35,828 bases of DNA from an uncultured Dorea sp. (GTDB lineage: Bacteria; Bacillota; Clostridia; Lachnospirales; Lachnospiraceae), in contig CANDQP010000021.1 of assembly GCA_947388185.1 (NCBI GenBank), positions 1 through 35,828 on the forward strand. Reading direction: 5' to 3'. Made by a program: the position numbers and the translations under genes. Under the pieces are notes generated by a model. It was not told the DNA's origin, did no database searches, and saw nothing but the letters and a program-made list of their open reading frames with translations. Positions 8,151 to 16,328 of this stretch are shown piece after piece (positions within the stretch are counted from its first letter, which is position 1; every line of letters begins with the position of its first letter).

Positions 8151-10538
8151 TTAATACTCGCTCACCAATTCCTTCACAGATATCCGGTTGATCGTCCTGA
8201 CGACTATATACGTTCCCAGGAATATGCAGGCCGGGAGCATAATACCCACAGCGACCGCATCTGCCAGAGAACTTGCGAAGGGGAATTCCGTAAGCCCGAA
8301 CTGTTTGGCATAAGGGCTTAAGAGCCCTGGCGCGAGGAAGGTTCCAAGCGCAAGTCCCAGGATATTCCCTGTGACCGCAGACAGGCAGTTCCGCCACAGA
8401 TAGATCTTCAAGATCTGCCGGGACGTCATCCCTGCAGCCTTCAACAATCCGATCAATCTTTGATCCCGCCTGACCAGCAGGAACGTAAGATTCGTTGTGA
8501 CAAGAACCAGAATAATAAGCAGGACCGCTAAGACGGTTCCAACAGCGGGCGCCAGGATTCCGGTGATATTCTCTCCGTTTGACTTGGAAGCAATAAATGA
8601 GAACTTTCCGTTATATTTATCATTTAGTTTCCCGGCATAATCCCATTTGTCCGAGCTGTCAGAGAGCACAAGCATATAGTCTCCAAAACCATTGTCCATC
8701 GCTTTGACCCGATCCAGATCATCTGTGACCATCCGTATGATCTCCCCGTGATTGGATAGTGTCTGGAAGATACCGGTGATTGTATAAGTCTTACGGTCTT
8801 CACCTGTGAACAAGTCCATTGTATCGCCGATTTCCAGATCGTATTTCTCTGCCAGGGCGAGTCCGATGCTGATCTCATCTTCTTTCCGGGGACGTGCACC
8901 ATATAAGGATTTATCCTTGATTTTTTTATTCCAGGGCAGTTGGTAGATCTCTGCCGTCATATTCTGCCAGCTTCCGTCTTCGCGGGATTGATACTTGGGA
9001 TGTATTTTATTTACTCCGTAAGTATAATCGATTCCGGGATCTTGTTCCAATTCAGCTATGATCGAGCTTACCGGAATATCTTCTAATGAGGTGACATAGA
9101 TATCCGTTTGGATGAACCCCCAGGTCTCCGGTTCTTTGTCAATGTTTTCAATGGCGTTCAGGCATCCGGAACAGACGGCAGCCAGACAGCCGAAGATCAG
9201 CGATACACCGGCGATATACAGATAGCGCAGCCTGTTATTTTGTATTCCCTGGACGGCATAATACAGTTCGAAGGAGCTTTGGCCTTCATAATAGGAGCAT
9301 TTTCGTACTCGTTGGATTTTTTCTGATGCTTTCCATGTGCCGCTTTTAATTGCATGGGAGGCATTTAACCGCTGTACTTTAAATACAGAACAGAAGCATA
9401 ATATCAGAATTATTGCTGCTGCAAGGAGACATACCAGAAGAGCGTAATGTCTGATCCCTGCAAAGGAAACCTTATAGATTCCCATATCTTTCAGTATCTT
9501 CGTTAAGATCTTCCGATTCATCCACTCGCCAAGAATACTGCCAGAAACTGCGCCTGCGGATCCGATCATTCCGTAGGTGATAAGATATGTGCCTATGATC
9601 TGTCCTCCGGTCATACCCAGGGATTTGTAGATTCCGATGTTCCTGATATCTTCATCCATATCATTTTTTATCAGGAATAGAGCCAGCCAGGTGACAGTGA
9701 CAGTCAGAATGACACTTACAAGACACAATAATCCGCCGGCCATCTGGTAGACAGAGGTATATCCGCTTTTGATCTGTTCGTATGTATAGAGCGTATTGCC
9801 AAACGGCATTTGAAAATATTCTTCTGTTTCGCGGATGAATCTTCTCTCGGTCTGTTTACTGTATTGATCGAACCGGATCTCCAGATAGCTTGCCGCACGG
9901 TTCATGGTAAGCGGGTAATCTGCGAGCCTTCCCGGCCCGCACCACATCCGGTACACGTTCGTACTGCTTCCGCCAAAGACGGGATCTGTAACTATTTTTA
10001 CGACTTTTACCTTCACAGATGTATCGGCAAACCGGAGAGAAAGAGTATCTCCCAACTTCAGACGCAGAATATTTGCTGTCTTTGCGGTGATCCAGACTTC
10101 GTCTTTTGCCGGTATCTGTGATTCCTGCGGGGTATTAGACTTGGAGCCGTCCGGGATTACGGGAGAGAGCATCTGTCCGGTCTGGTCTTCAGTGTTTGGA
10201 AGCTCTAATAAGATACCGTTACTGAGCTTCGTGTTATCTTTCTCAATATAGTCGATCGTCCTGGTGTTCTCGGTAATCTGGTAATCGAATTTTTCAGGAG
10301 AATGATCAAGATATTGCCTTACAATATCGGGTGGCACCGCCGTCTTACTCCACAGGCAGCAAATCTGCGGTCCGTCCATCTCTTCGTATGCCCTGTCAAA
10401 TATTGTATCCAATTCTGTCAGGATGATGACTGCGTTGACCATTAAAGCGGCCATGACTATAATACAGACGACTAGCAGCAGATTCGGGACTTTTCTTCTT
10501 TTGACCTTTGCAAGGCCGCACATAAGACTTGTTTTCAC
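8151..10538 (-). CDS. FtsX/MacB-type ABC exporter permease
   Basis: Large permease of about 795 residues with two FtsX-like units. A first membrane helix (residues 20-42) is followed by a long extracytoplasmic domain, a three-helix FtsX block near 255-400, a further helix near 430-450, a second external domain, and a final FtsX block with helices near 675-705, 725-750 and 765-790. The typical motif FLLVRRDQRLIGLLKAAGMTSRQI starts the last block. Such proteins work with a MacB/LolD-type ATPase to expel or resist peptides and lipids. I place the start at GTG 10538, which follows GGGGGTGG and the ATPase stop by 1 nt; ATG 10523 is an alternative. No regulator is encoded in its own operon. Confidence 0.87.
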   Translation of the reverse strand: MKTSLMCGLAKVKRRKVPNLLLVVCIIVMAALMVNAVIILTELDTIFDRAYEEMDGPQICCLWSKTAVPPDIVRQYLDHSPEKFDYQITENTRTIDYIEKDNTKLSNGILLELPNTEDQTGQMLSPVIPDGSKSNTPQESQIPAKDEVWITAKTANILRLKLGDTLSLRFADTSVKVKVVKIVTDPVFGGSSTNVYRMWCGPGRLADYPLTMNRAASYLEIRFDQYSKQTERRFIRETEEYFQMPFGNTLYTYEQIKSGYTSVYQMAGGLLCLVSVILTVTVTWLALFLIKNDMDEDIRNIGIYKSLGMTGGQIIGTYLITYGMIGSAGAVSGSILGEWMNRKILTKILKDMGIYKVSFAGIRHYALLVCLLAAAIILILCFCSVFKVQRLNASHAIKSGTWKASEKIQRVRKCSYYEGQSSFELYYAVQGIQNNRLRYLYIAGVSLIFGCLAAVCSGCLNAIENIDKEPETWGFIQTDIYVTSLEDIPVSSIIAELEQDPGIDYTYGVNKIHPKYQSREDGSWQNMTAEIYQLPWNKKIKDKSLYGARPRKEDEISIGLALAEKYDLEIGDTMDLFTGEDRKTYTITGIFQTLSNHGEIIRMVTDDLDRVKAMDNGFGDYMLVLSDSSDKWDYAGKLNDKYNGKFSFIASKSNGENITGILAPAVGTVLAVLLIILVLVTTNLTFLLVRRDQRLIGLLKAAGMTSRQILKIYLWRNCLSAVTGNILGLALGTFLAPGLLSPYAKQFGLTEFPFASSLADAVAVGIMLPACIFLGTYIVVRTINRISVKELVSEY

Positions 10539-10539
10539 A

Positions 10540-11397
10540 TTACCACCCCCTGTTCTGCAGAAAATGTGTGAGTTCCGATTCTCTCTCATCATATAGCTCA
10601 CGGCTGCTATCGTCAGACATTGCCTCAGGGAATCTTAACTCTCCCGCGATGTGCCCGTCTTCGATATAGACCACTCTCTGCCCCCTGACTGCGACCTTCC
10701 TGTCATGAGTGACCAGGACGATTGTCTGTCCATTCCGGTTCAATTCATTCAGAAGATCCATTACGAGTTCTGTCTGTGCGGAATTCAGGCTTCCGGTCGG
10801 CTCATCGCACAGCAGAAGCGGCGGCTTATTGACGACTGAGCGCAAGATAGCCGCCCGCTGCTGCTGTCCGCCTGAGAGCTGTGAAGGATACTTGCCTATA
10901 TGCTCTTTCAGACCGAATTGGCTGCATAGATTGAAGATGATCTCCTTCCTGCGGCTCGGAAGGTTCCGGTCTCTGCCTTCTGGATGGCGTGCAAGCATCA
11001 TCGGCAGCAGGATATTTTCATAGACCGTAAGATCCGGGATCAGACATTGCTGCTGGAAAACGATTCCTATATTCGTTCGCCGGAATATAGCCTTTGTCTT
11101 TTCGTTCATGTGACTGAAATCTGAAGTATGGTTTCCAGTGTGTCTCCAAACAGGCGCTTTTGTCAGGGATGACGGCGGGGGAGCGGGCAAGGCGTATGTT
11201 ATCGTGCCTGTGTCAGACTCGTCAATGCCTGCGATCAGGTGCAGAAGACTGGTCTTTCCGGAACCGGAAGCTCCCATGATCATGACAAATTCACCCCTGT
11301 TGACAATGAGATCTACATTGTCAACGACTCTGCATTCTGCCGTTCCTTCATAATATGTTTTCGTAAGATTTTGGATTTCTAATAGTTTCTCCGTCAT
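10540..11397 (-). CDS. MacB/LolD-type ABC ATPase of the adjacent FtsX permease
   Basis: ATP-binding subunit of about 285 residues. Walker A is GASGSGKT (residues 42-49), the signature is LSGGQQQR, Walker B is LLLCDEPTGSLNS, and the H-loop is LVTHD. Between the strand GTITY and FRRTNIGIVFQ there are about 37 residues, roughly 14 more than usual, with a proline/serine-rich stretch (LPAPPPSSLTKAP). The protein also has a C-terminal extension of about 35 charged residues after GHIAGEL. ATG 11397 is preferred because AAAGGA lies 9 nt upstream. It is divergent from the sigma factor at 11596, so the two may be co-regulated. Confidence 0.9.
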   Translation of the reverse strand: MTEKLLEIQNLTKTYYEGTAECRVVDNVDLIVNRGEFVMIMGASGSGKTSLLHLIAGIDESDTGTITYALPAPPPSSLTKAPVWRHTGNHTSDFSHMNEKTKAIFRRTNIGIVFQQQCLIPDLTVYENILLPMMLARHPEGRDRNLPSRRKEIIFNLCSQFGLKEHIGKYPSQLSGGQQQRAAILRSVVNKPPLLLCDEPTGSLNSAQTELVMDLLNELNRNGQTIVLVTHDRKVAVRGQRVVYIEDGHIAGELRFPEAMSDDSSRELYDERESELTHFLQNRGW

Positions 11398-11430
11398 TGC
11401 AGTATTTCCTTTCATCGATTTGTTACGAAA

Positions 11431-11459
11431 ACTATAGAGGATTCGGGGTGACAGTGCAA
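11431..11459 (-). promoter_or_regulatory. Candidate promoter of the FtsX-type ABC operon
   Basis: Read on the minus strand: TTGCAC (11454-11459), 17 bp, TATAGT (11431-11436), placed 34 nt before the ATPase start. A second minus-strand TATAAT (11540-11545) lies within the divergent sigma promoter and might also be used. Confidence 0.45.
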
Positions 11460-11477
11460 TCCCCAGGTGGGAGAATG

Positions 11478-11496
11478 ACTCTCCGATTTGGAGAGT
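11478..11496. promoter_or_regulatory. Inverted repeat upstream of the ABC operon
   Basis: ACTCTCC and GGAGAGT form a perfect 7-bp inverted repeat around GATTT. It lies just upstream of the -35 region of the minus-strand ABC operon and about 100 nt before the sigma gene, so it could be an operator for either. Confidence 0.4.
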
Positions 11497-11513
11497 TCGT
11501 TCTGCTGCGTGAT

Positions 11514-11547
11514 CATTTTTACTTTTTGGAACGTTATCTATTATAGG
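11514..11547 (+). promoter_or_regulatory. Promoter-region motif shared with the second sigma operon
   Basis: CATTTT (11514), 12 nt, CGTTAT (11532), 4 nt, TATAGG (11542-11547), located 48 nt before the sigma start codon. The same blocks with the same spacing occur upstream of the second sigma operon (35451-35484, minus strand). A GGAAC, resembling an ECF -35 box, overlaps at 11528-11532 here but is absent from the second copy. Confidence 0.55.
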
Positions 11548-11595
11548 GGACGCCCTAATCCAAGTGTATAAACATACACGTTAGGAGGATCTGTT

Positions 11596-12108
11596 TTGAC
11601 GCGTGAAAATGAACTATTACACCAGATAAAAAGAGGCGACACTTCCTGCTGGGAAGAGCTTGTGTCACTCTATTACGAGGATATCCTGCGGTACTGCATC
11701 TATCATTCGCCGGATCTGGAGTCGGCAGAGGATGCGGTGCAGGAGACATTCCTGAAAGTGATCCGGCATTTCCCAAAGTATCAGGACCGGGGGAAATTCC
11801 GCGGATTCTTATATAAGGTGGCGGCCAATACCTGTACGGACCAGTGGAGGCGGAAGAGGGACGTGCAGTTACCGGAGGATATGGAGTTTATGGAGACGGG
11901 ATATGCAAGCTCGGAAGCGCAGGTGAATTTCCAGTATATGGTACGAGGTCTCCCGGAAGAGTTGAGGGAGATCGTGTATCTGAAGTTCGCGCAGGAGCTG
12001 ACGTTCCGGGAGATCGCCATGGTCGTGGGGCTTCCGGTAAGGACTGTGCAGTCCAGGCTTCGAAGGGCATTGAAGCTGATAAGAAGTGAGATAGAAGGAG
12101 AGGTGTAG
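11596..12108 (+). CDS. ECF-type RNA polymerase sigma factor (operon 1)
   Basis: Sigma-70 family factor of 170 residues with only regions 2 and 4, the ECF layout. Region 2 spans about residues 10-85 (YYEDILRYCIYHSPDLESAEDAVQ, then FRGFLYKVAANTCTDQWRR). Region 4 spans about 110-165, with the helix-turn-helix ELTFREIAMVVGLPVRTVQSR. The start is TTG 11596: AGGAGG at 11583-11588 lies 7 nt before it and no nearby ATG fits. It begins a four-gene operon (sigma, membrane protein, ABC ATPase, ABC-2 permease), and the next gene begins 3 nt after its stop. It probably drives its own operon in response to envelope stress or a peptide; that is inferred from layout. Confidence 0.88.
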   Translation: MTRENELLHQIKRGDTSCWEELVSLYYEDILRYCIYHSPDLESAEDAVQETFLKVIRHFPKYQDRGKFRGFLYKVAANTCTDQWRRKRDVQLPEDMEFMETGYASSEAQVNFQYMVRGLPEELREIVYLKFAQELTFREIAMVVGLPVRTVQSRLRRALKLIRSEIEGEV

Positions 12109-12111
12109 GAA

Positions 12112-12942
12112 TTGGAGCGAAAGCAGTATGAAGAGCTTAGTAATGCATTGAAAATCGATGTGAAGGTATTGACAGCCAAGAGGATACAGACTCAGAAAGA
12201 AAGGGTATTGCAATCTGTCCGGAATCTTCCGGCAGTACAGATACCAAAGAAGAGAATAGGGTTCTGTGAATTTATGCTTCGGCAGATTCCGTTTATGGGG
12301 AGAGATCTGTGGATGTCACAGGGATTTGCGGCGCTTATGGTGTTTGGCGTATTGTACCTGTCTTTGGACGGTGAACTTGACTATCTTAGTATTCGTCACA
12401 TCCCGCTGATGCTGGGAATCCTGGCAATCATGCTGGTCATGACATCAATTCCGCTGCTGTTAAGACCGTACCGGTATCAGATGCACGAGATTGAACTGGC
12501 ATCAAGACAGTCTCTTTGGAAGCTTCTGGCAGCGGAATTGATCCTCCTGATGGCAGAAGATCTGGTTGTCTTTGGGATCAGTGCAGGGATAGCGGCAGGG
12601 ATAGCGGGATTATCGGCGGTGAAGGTGACTATGTATTTCCTTCTGCCCCTGCTTATGGCAGGCACGGGATGTGCACAGCTCATAAGGCGGACCAGCGGAT
12701 GGGAGGAGGTATCTCAGCGGATAGGTCTCTGTGAGGGATATTGCGGGCTTCTTGCGGCGGTATTATTGCTTTTATACCGTACGAAACCGGCAGTTTATGA
12801 CAAGATCGGTGCATGGGTCATCTGCGCAGTGATTCTCTTTCCGCTCTTTGTCTTGTCTATAGGTATGTGGCTTAAGGACAGCGCAGAGGTGGGAGAGAGG
12901 ACGGGTATGGTCGATGCGGCGCTGTACTACCAGAGTGAATAA
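12112..12942 (+). CDS. Six-helix membrane protein after the sigma factor, candidate anti-sigma factor
   Basis: 276-residue membrane protein of no family I recognise. Residues 1-65 are charged and probably cytoplasmic; about six hydrophobic segments follow (roughly 70-90, 100-120, 140-165, 168-190, 212-235, 242-262). A conserved-looking amphipathic stretch HEIELASRQSLWKLL lies between helices 2 and 3. The protein at 34139-34891 occupies the same slot in the second operon and shares this E-x-E-(L/M)-(A/S)-S-R-x-S-L pattern, so the two appear homologous. The TTG start is 3 nt after the sigma stop, within reach of GGAGAGG. Tight coupling to an ECF sigma and a cytoplasmic N-terminus suggest an anti-sigma or sensor role; it might instead be an accessory permease subunit. 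Confidence 0.6.
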   Translation: MERKQYEELSNALKIDVKVLTAKRIQTQKERVLQSVRNLPAVQIPKKRIGFCEFMLRQIPFMGRDLWMSQGFAALMVFGVLYLSLDGELDYLSIRHIPLMLGILAIMLVMTSIPLLLRPYRYQMHEIELASRQSLWKLLAAELILLMAEDLVVFGISAGIAAGIAGLSAVKVTMYFLLPLLMAGTGCAQLIRRTSGWEEVSQRIGLCEGYCGLLAAVLLLLYRTKPAVYDKIGAWVICAVILFPLFVLSIGMWLKDSAEVGERTGMVDAALYYQSE

Positions 12943-12967
12943 GAATCATAGAAGTATGGAGGATATA

Positions 12968-13849
12968 ATGGAATTAGAAGTATGTGGAATCACCAAGCAG
13001 TATAAGGATAAATGTGCGGTAAATGATGTCTCGCTGAAGCTTACCCCTGGTGTCTGGGGGCTTCTGGGGGCAAACGGAGCAGGCAAGACGACCTTGATGC
13101 GCATCATAGCAGGTATCTTGCGCCCTACGTCGGGGTGCGTCAGGTACGACGGGATCGAGATCGATCGATTGAAGGAGGAGTATCGGGATATATTCGGGTA
13201 TCTGCCTCAGGAATTCGGATTTTATCCGGGCTTCTGCGTCCAGGATTATCTGGAATATATTGCGGCGCTGAAGGGACTTACAAGGGCGGAGACGAAGAAG
13301 AGGATCAGTATACTCCTGAAAAGGGTGTCGTTAAGTGAAGTGAGGCATAAGAAGATCTCGAAGCTCTCCGGAGGTATGAGGCGGCGGGTGGGAATCGCGC
13401 AGGCATTGCTCAATGATCCGGAGGTTCTGGTGCTGGATGAGCCTACGAGCGGTCTGGATCCGGGGGAGCGGGTGAAGTTTAGGAACCTTCTGTCCGAATT
13501 CGCCCATGACAGGATTGTGCTGATCTCTACCCATATCGTCTCGGATATCGAGTATATCGCCACTTGCAATGCCGTGATGAAGGAGGGGAAGATCATCGCC
13601 ACCGGGAAGACGGAAGAGCTGGTCCGGATGGTGGAAGGCAAGGTCTGGTCGGCGGATATTGACGGGAGAGAGCTTGCAGTCTATGAGCATCAGCTCCTTA
13701 TGGTAAATGTATATAATGAAGGAAACGGAGATGTGAAGGTGCGCTACCTGTCAGAGAAGCCGGTCATTCCCGGTTCCAGGAAAGAGGAGCCGCGGATGGA
13801 AGATCTATATCTGTGGATGTTCCCGGAGAGTGCGCGGTCAGATATCTGA
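12968..13849 (+). CDS. ABC-2 type exporter ATPase (operon 1)
   Basis: ATP-binding protein of 293 residues, in the CcmA/NatA/BcrA-like group that pairs with ABC-2 permeases. Walker A is GANGAGKTT (residues 34-42), the Q-loop region is GYLPQEFGFYPGF, the signature is LSGGMRRR, Walker B is VLVLDEPTSGLDPGE, and the H-loop is STHIVSDIE. About 70 C-terminal residues beyond the usual core may be regulatory; the operon-2 ATPase lacks most of this tail. ATG 12968 follows GGAGG by 5 nt. Most core motifs match the ATPase at 33465-34154 closely. Confidence 0.92.
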   Translation: MELEVCGITKQYKDKCAVNDVSLKLTPGVWGLLGANGAGKTTLMRIIAGILRPTSGCVRYDGIEIDRLKEEYRDIFGYLPQEFGFYPGFCVQDYLEYIAALKGLTRAETKKRISILLKRVSLSEVRHKKISKLSGGMRRRVGIAQALLNDPEVLVLDEPTSGLDPGERVKFRNLLSEFAHDRIVLISTHIVSDIEYIATCNAVMKEGKIIATGKTEELVRMVEGKVWSADIDGRELAVYEHQLLMVNVYNEGNGDVKVRYLSEKPVIPGSRKEEPRMEDLYLWMFPESARSDI

Positions 13850-13864
13850 AGAAAGGAATTATAG

Positions 13865-15100
13865 ATGAGAAGATTATTGAATTTGGAGTTGAAAAGAGTA
13901 GTTTCAGCCAGGTCAACCTGGATATTATTATTATTTTTGATCCTGTTATCGGCGGTGATGGCGTATTTCCCCATATCATTTGAGAATACTTATCAGGTAG
14001 ACGAACAGGGAAATGTCCGTGAATTAACCGGAAAAGAAGCGATCCGTTACCAGAAGGAACTGGAGAATGAGATAAGCGGAGAGATTACGGAGGAGAAGGT
14101 TCGGAAGGCGATCCTGGCATTTCAGGAATGTTACCGGGAGTATGGCGCGATATTTCCGCCGGATGTGCCGACAGAAGTGTATGCCGATAAGATCCTGCCG
14201 GTCTATCCGGTTCTGGATATCGCGGCAAATGTACTGGCTTCAAAGGATGCTGCGATATACACTATGACGGATGCGGATATCACACCGGAGGATGCCCCAA
14301 GACTCTATGAAGAGTATCAGGAGCGGATGGCATCGAAGGGCAGGAGCGAAGCGGAACAAGAGAAGATCAGGGAGCTGAATCAGGCTGTGAAGACGCCGTT
14401 TACTTATGAATCGGGATTCTCCATGGCGTCCCTTGAGTATCTGACGCTGTATCTTTTGCTGATGCTTCTGGTGTTCGTGGTGATCACCGCGCCGATATTC
14501 TCTGCAGAATATCAGACCGGGGCAGACAATATCCTTCGCTGTACCAAGTACGGAAGGATACATCTGGCGGCCGCGAAGATCGTGACCGCGATGCTGATAT
14601 TTGGCGTAACCTTCCTGATTGGAACAGGTGTATTCTTAGCGGTCACGAATCTGGCATTCGGAGCGGACGGTCTTAAAACGTCGGTGCAGATGCTATGGAC
14701 GACATTCGTGATACCGGCTCTTAATGTAGGGCAGACACAGGCTGCCGTAACTGCGGGAGGTTTCCTGTCGATCCTTGCTATGGTAAGCTGTACATTATTT
14801 TTATCGGCAAGATGTAAGAATGTTCAGGATACTCTTAAGATTGCACTGTTTCTGAGTATCCTGCCGATGATCCTCTATATGATATCGTCTGCGGATTGGG
14901 CGAATCTCATTCGATGTGTACTGCCTGCCGGCGGGATCGGGTTTACGAACTCCTTCCTGTATGAGGTGTTGGGAACGGATTTTGTTCATATCGGACCTGC
15001 AGTGATCTGGAGCCCGTATTTCATTATCGGAGCGGCGGTGGCTGAGATTCCGCTGTTTCTGTGGCTGACGGTGAGGGCGTATTGCAGGAGAGAGTGCTGA
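13865..15100 (+). CDS. ABC-2 type exporter permease (operon 1)
   Basis: 411-residue permease. A first helix (about residues 15-36) is followed by a long extracytoplasmic segment of about 160 mostly charged residues. A cluster of five or six helices begins near 195 (YLTLYLLLMLLVFVVITAP) and ends near 405. The sentence-like block IFSAEYQTGADNILRCTKYGR after helix 2 is a typical ABC-2 coupling region and has a counterpart in the operon-2 permease (VFSIEHLRKTDQLILCSRHGK). AAAGGA precedes the ATG. It presumably exports, or shields against, a hydrophobic or peptide compound; the substrate is unknown. Confidence 0.8.
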   Translation: MRRLLNLELKRVVSARSTWILLLFLILLSAVMAYFPISFENTYQVDEQGNVRELTGKEAIRYQKELENEISGEITEEKVRKAILAFQECYREYGAIFPPDVPTEVYADKILPVYPVLDIAANVLASKDAAIYTMTDADITPEDAPRLYEEYQERMASKGRSEAEQEKIRELNQAVKTPFTYESGFSMASLEYLTLYLLLMLLVFVVITAPIFSAEYQTGADNILRCTKYGRIHLAAAKIVTAMLIFGVTFLIGTGVFLAVTNLAFGADGLKTSVQMLWTTFVIPALNVGQTQAAVTAGGFLSILAMVSCTLFLSARCKNVQDTLKIALFLSILPMILYMISSADWANLIRCVLPAGGIGFTNSFLYEVLGTDFVHIGPAVIWSPYFIIGAAVAEIPLFLWLTVRAYCRREC

Positions 15101-15110
15101 ATGCTTTATT

Positions 15111-15168
15111 CCCGCGAGCAACGAGCCAAGCGGGCATGCTTGCATGCACATTTGGCGACTGCAGCGGG
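15111..15168. repeat. Structured hairpin element after the ABC-2 permease
   Basis: Nested inverted repeats. The outer stem is CCCGC (15111-15115) with GCGGG (15164-15168). The inner 15-bp stem (15125-15139 with 15142-15156) has a TT loop and a perfect GCATGC/GCATGC tip, with two mismatches and one G-T pair. It begins 10 nt after the permease stop. It may act as a terminator although a strong T tract is missing, or it may be a member of an extragenic repeat family; I cannot test copy number here. Confidence 0.5.
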
Positions 15169-15232
15169 GTCTTTGACTTTTAGTACCGGATATCGCTCTT
15201 TTTCATATTAATATATGGAAGGGAGCGATTTT

Positions 15233-16225
15233 ATGAGTATGAATGGAATTGATATCAGCAGTTGGCAGAAGGGAATCGACCTGGCGGCGGTGCCGTGTGA
15301 ATTTGTAGTCATCAAGGCAACCGAAGGAACCTCTTACGTGAACCCCCATTGCGATCCGGCTTTCAGACAGGCTAAGAGTCTTGGGAAGAAGCTGGGCGTG
15401 TATCATTTTGCCGGCGGCCGTAACGCGGATGATGAAGCAGAGCATTTTGTAGAGAATATCAAAGGATATGTGAAGGAAGCGATCCTGGTGCTGGACTGGG
15501 AGATAACGGCGGCAACGGGCGGCGTGGACTGGGTGAAGCGGTGGCTGGACCGTGTTCATCAGCTGACGGGGGTGAAGCCCTTCGTCTATATGAGCAATTC
15601 CGTGGTCAACGGCCATGACTGGAGTCCGGTGGCGGATGCAGGATATCGTCTGTGGAACGCTTATTACTATGCGTTTGGGGTACAGATGGGCTATAATCCG
15701 GATGCACCGCTGCCCAAGAGGATGGGAGCGTGGGAGGCGCCTACGCTGTACCAGTATACTTCGGAAGGGAGGCTTGACGGATATAACGGTAATCTGGATC
15801 TGGATGTATTCTATGGAAATGCGGCTGACTGGGATCGGTACGCGGGAAGGGATAACAGACCAGAGCCGGAGCCGAAACCAGAGCCGAAACCGGAGCCCGT
15901 TCCGCAGCCGGAGCAGATGATCGCCTACAGGATACGGTATGGCGATACCTTAAGCGGGATCGCCAGAAGGTATGGTACCAGCACGGCTGTCCTGGCTCAG
16001 TTAAACGGGATCCAGAACCCGAACCGGATCTATGCAGGCCAGGTGATCCGGGTACCGGTGAGGACAGCCGGAACAGGGCAGGCAGCATATTATGTAGTGA
16101 GGCCGGGGGATACCTTAAGCGGAATCGCCAGCCGGTTCGGTACGACTTACCAGAGGCTGGTTCAGCTTAACGGAATCCGTAATCCCAACCTGATCTATGT
16201 AGGGCAGAGACTTCGTGTCCGGTAG
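15233..16225 (+). CDS. GH25 lysozyme with two C-terminal LysM domains
   Basis: 330-residue peptidoglycan hydrolase cutting the MurNAc-GlcNAc bond. Residues 3-200 are a glycoside hydrolase 25 domain: GIDISSWQ (Asp7) opens it and LVLDWE (Asp88, Glu90) supplies the catalytic acids. A Pro/Glu/Lys linker (about 206-228) leads to two LysM cell-wall-binding repeats (about 232-276 and 284-329), each with GDTLSGIA and LNGI-NPN-IY. No signal peptide or membrane helix is visible, so export is unexplained; phage endolysins look like this, but no holin or phage genes lie nearby. ATG 15233 follows GGAAGGGAG by 7 nt. Confidence 0.9.
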   Translation: MSMNGIDISSWQKGIDLAAVPCEFVVIKATEGTSYVNPHCDPAFRQAKSLGKKLGVYHFAGGRNADDEAEHFVENIKGYVKEAILVLDWEITAATGGVDWVKRWLDRVHQLTGVKPFVYMSNSVVNGHDWSPVADAGYRLWNAYYYAFGVQMGYNPDAPLPKRMGAWEAPTLYQYTSEGRLDGYNGNLDLDVFYGNAADWDRYAGRDNRPEPEPKPEPKPEPVPQPEQMIAYRIRYGDTLSGIARRYGTSTAVLAQLNGIQNPNRIYAGQVIRVPVRTAGTGQAAYYVVRPGDTLSGIASRFGTTYQRLVQLNGIRNPNLIYVGQRLRVR

Positions 16226-16242
16226 GACATCAGGAACGGTTC

Positions 16243-16286
16243 CTTACATTTTTGTAAGCAGATATTTTCTCGGAATCGTGTATAAT
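16243..16286 (+). promoter_or_regulatory. Response-regulator operator and promoter upstream of the two-component genes
   Basis: CTTACA-TTTT-TGTAAG (16243-16258) is a perfect inverted repeat with a 4-bp spacer. TATAAT follows at 16281-16286, 22 nt downstream, without a good -35, as expected for an activator-dependent promoter. The same element (CTTACG-GATC-TGTAAG) lies in front of the ABC genes at 18249. A short palindrome GGAACGGTTCC (16233-16243) abuts it on the left. Confidence 0.6.
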
Positions 16287-16328
16287 ATATGTAAAAGAAA
16301 GATATTACGATGAAGAGAGGCGGTTTGT

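Noticed and set aside
11527-11547. Classical ECF promoter (GGAAC with CGTC-type -10) before sigma 1
   Set aside because: A GGAAC is present, but the expected -10 box at 16-17 nt is not, and GGAAC is missing from the matching region of the second operon. I kept only the shared spaced motif.
15857-15905. Short repeats encoding Pro-Glu-Pro-Lys in the lysozyme gene, considered as a DNA repeat array
   Set aside because: They encode an ordinary flexible linker between the catalytic and LysM domains.
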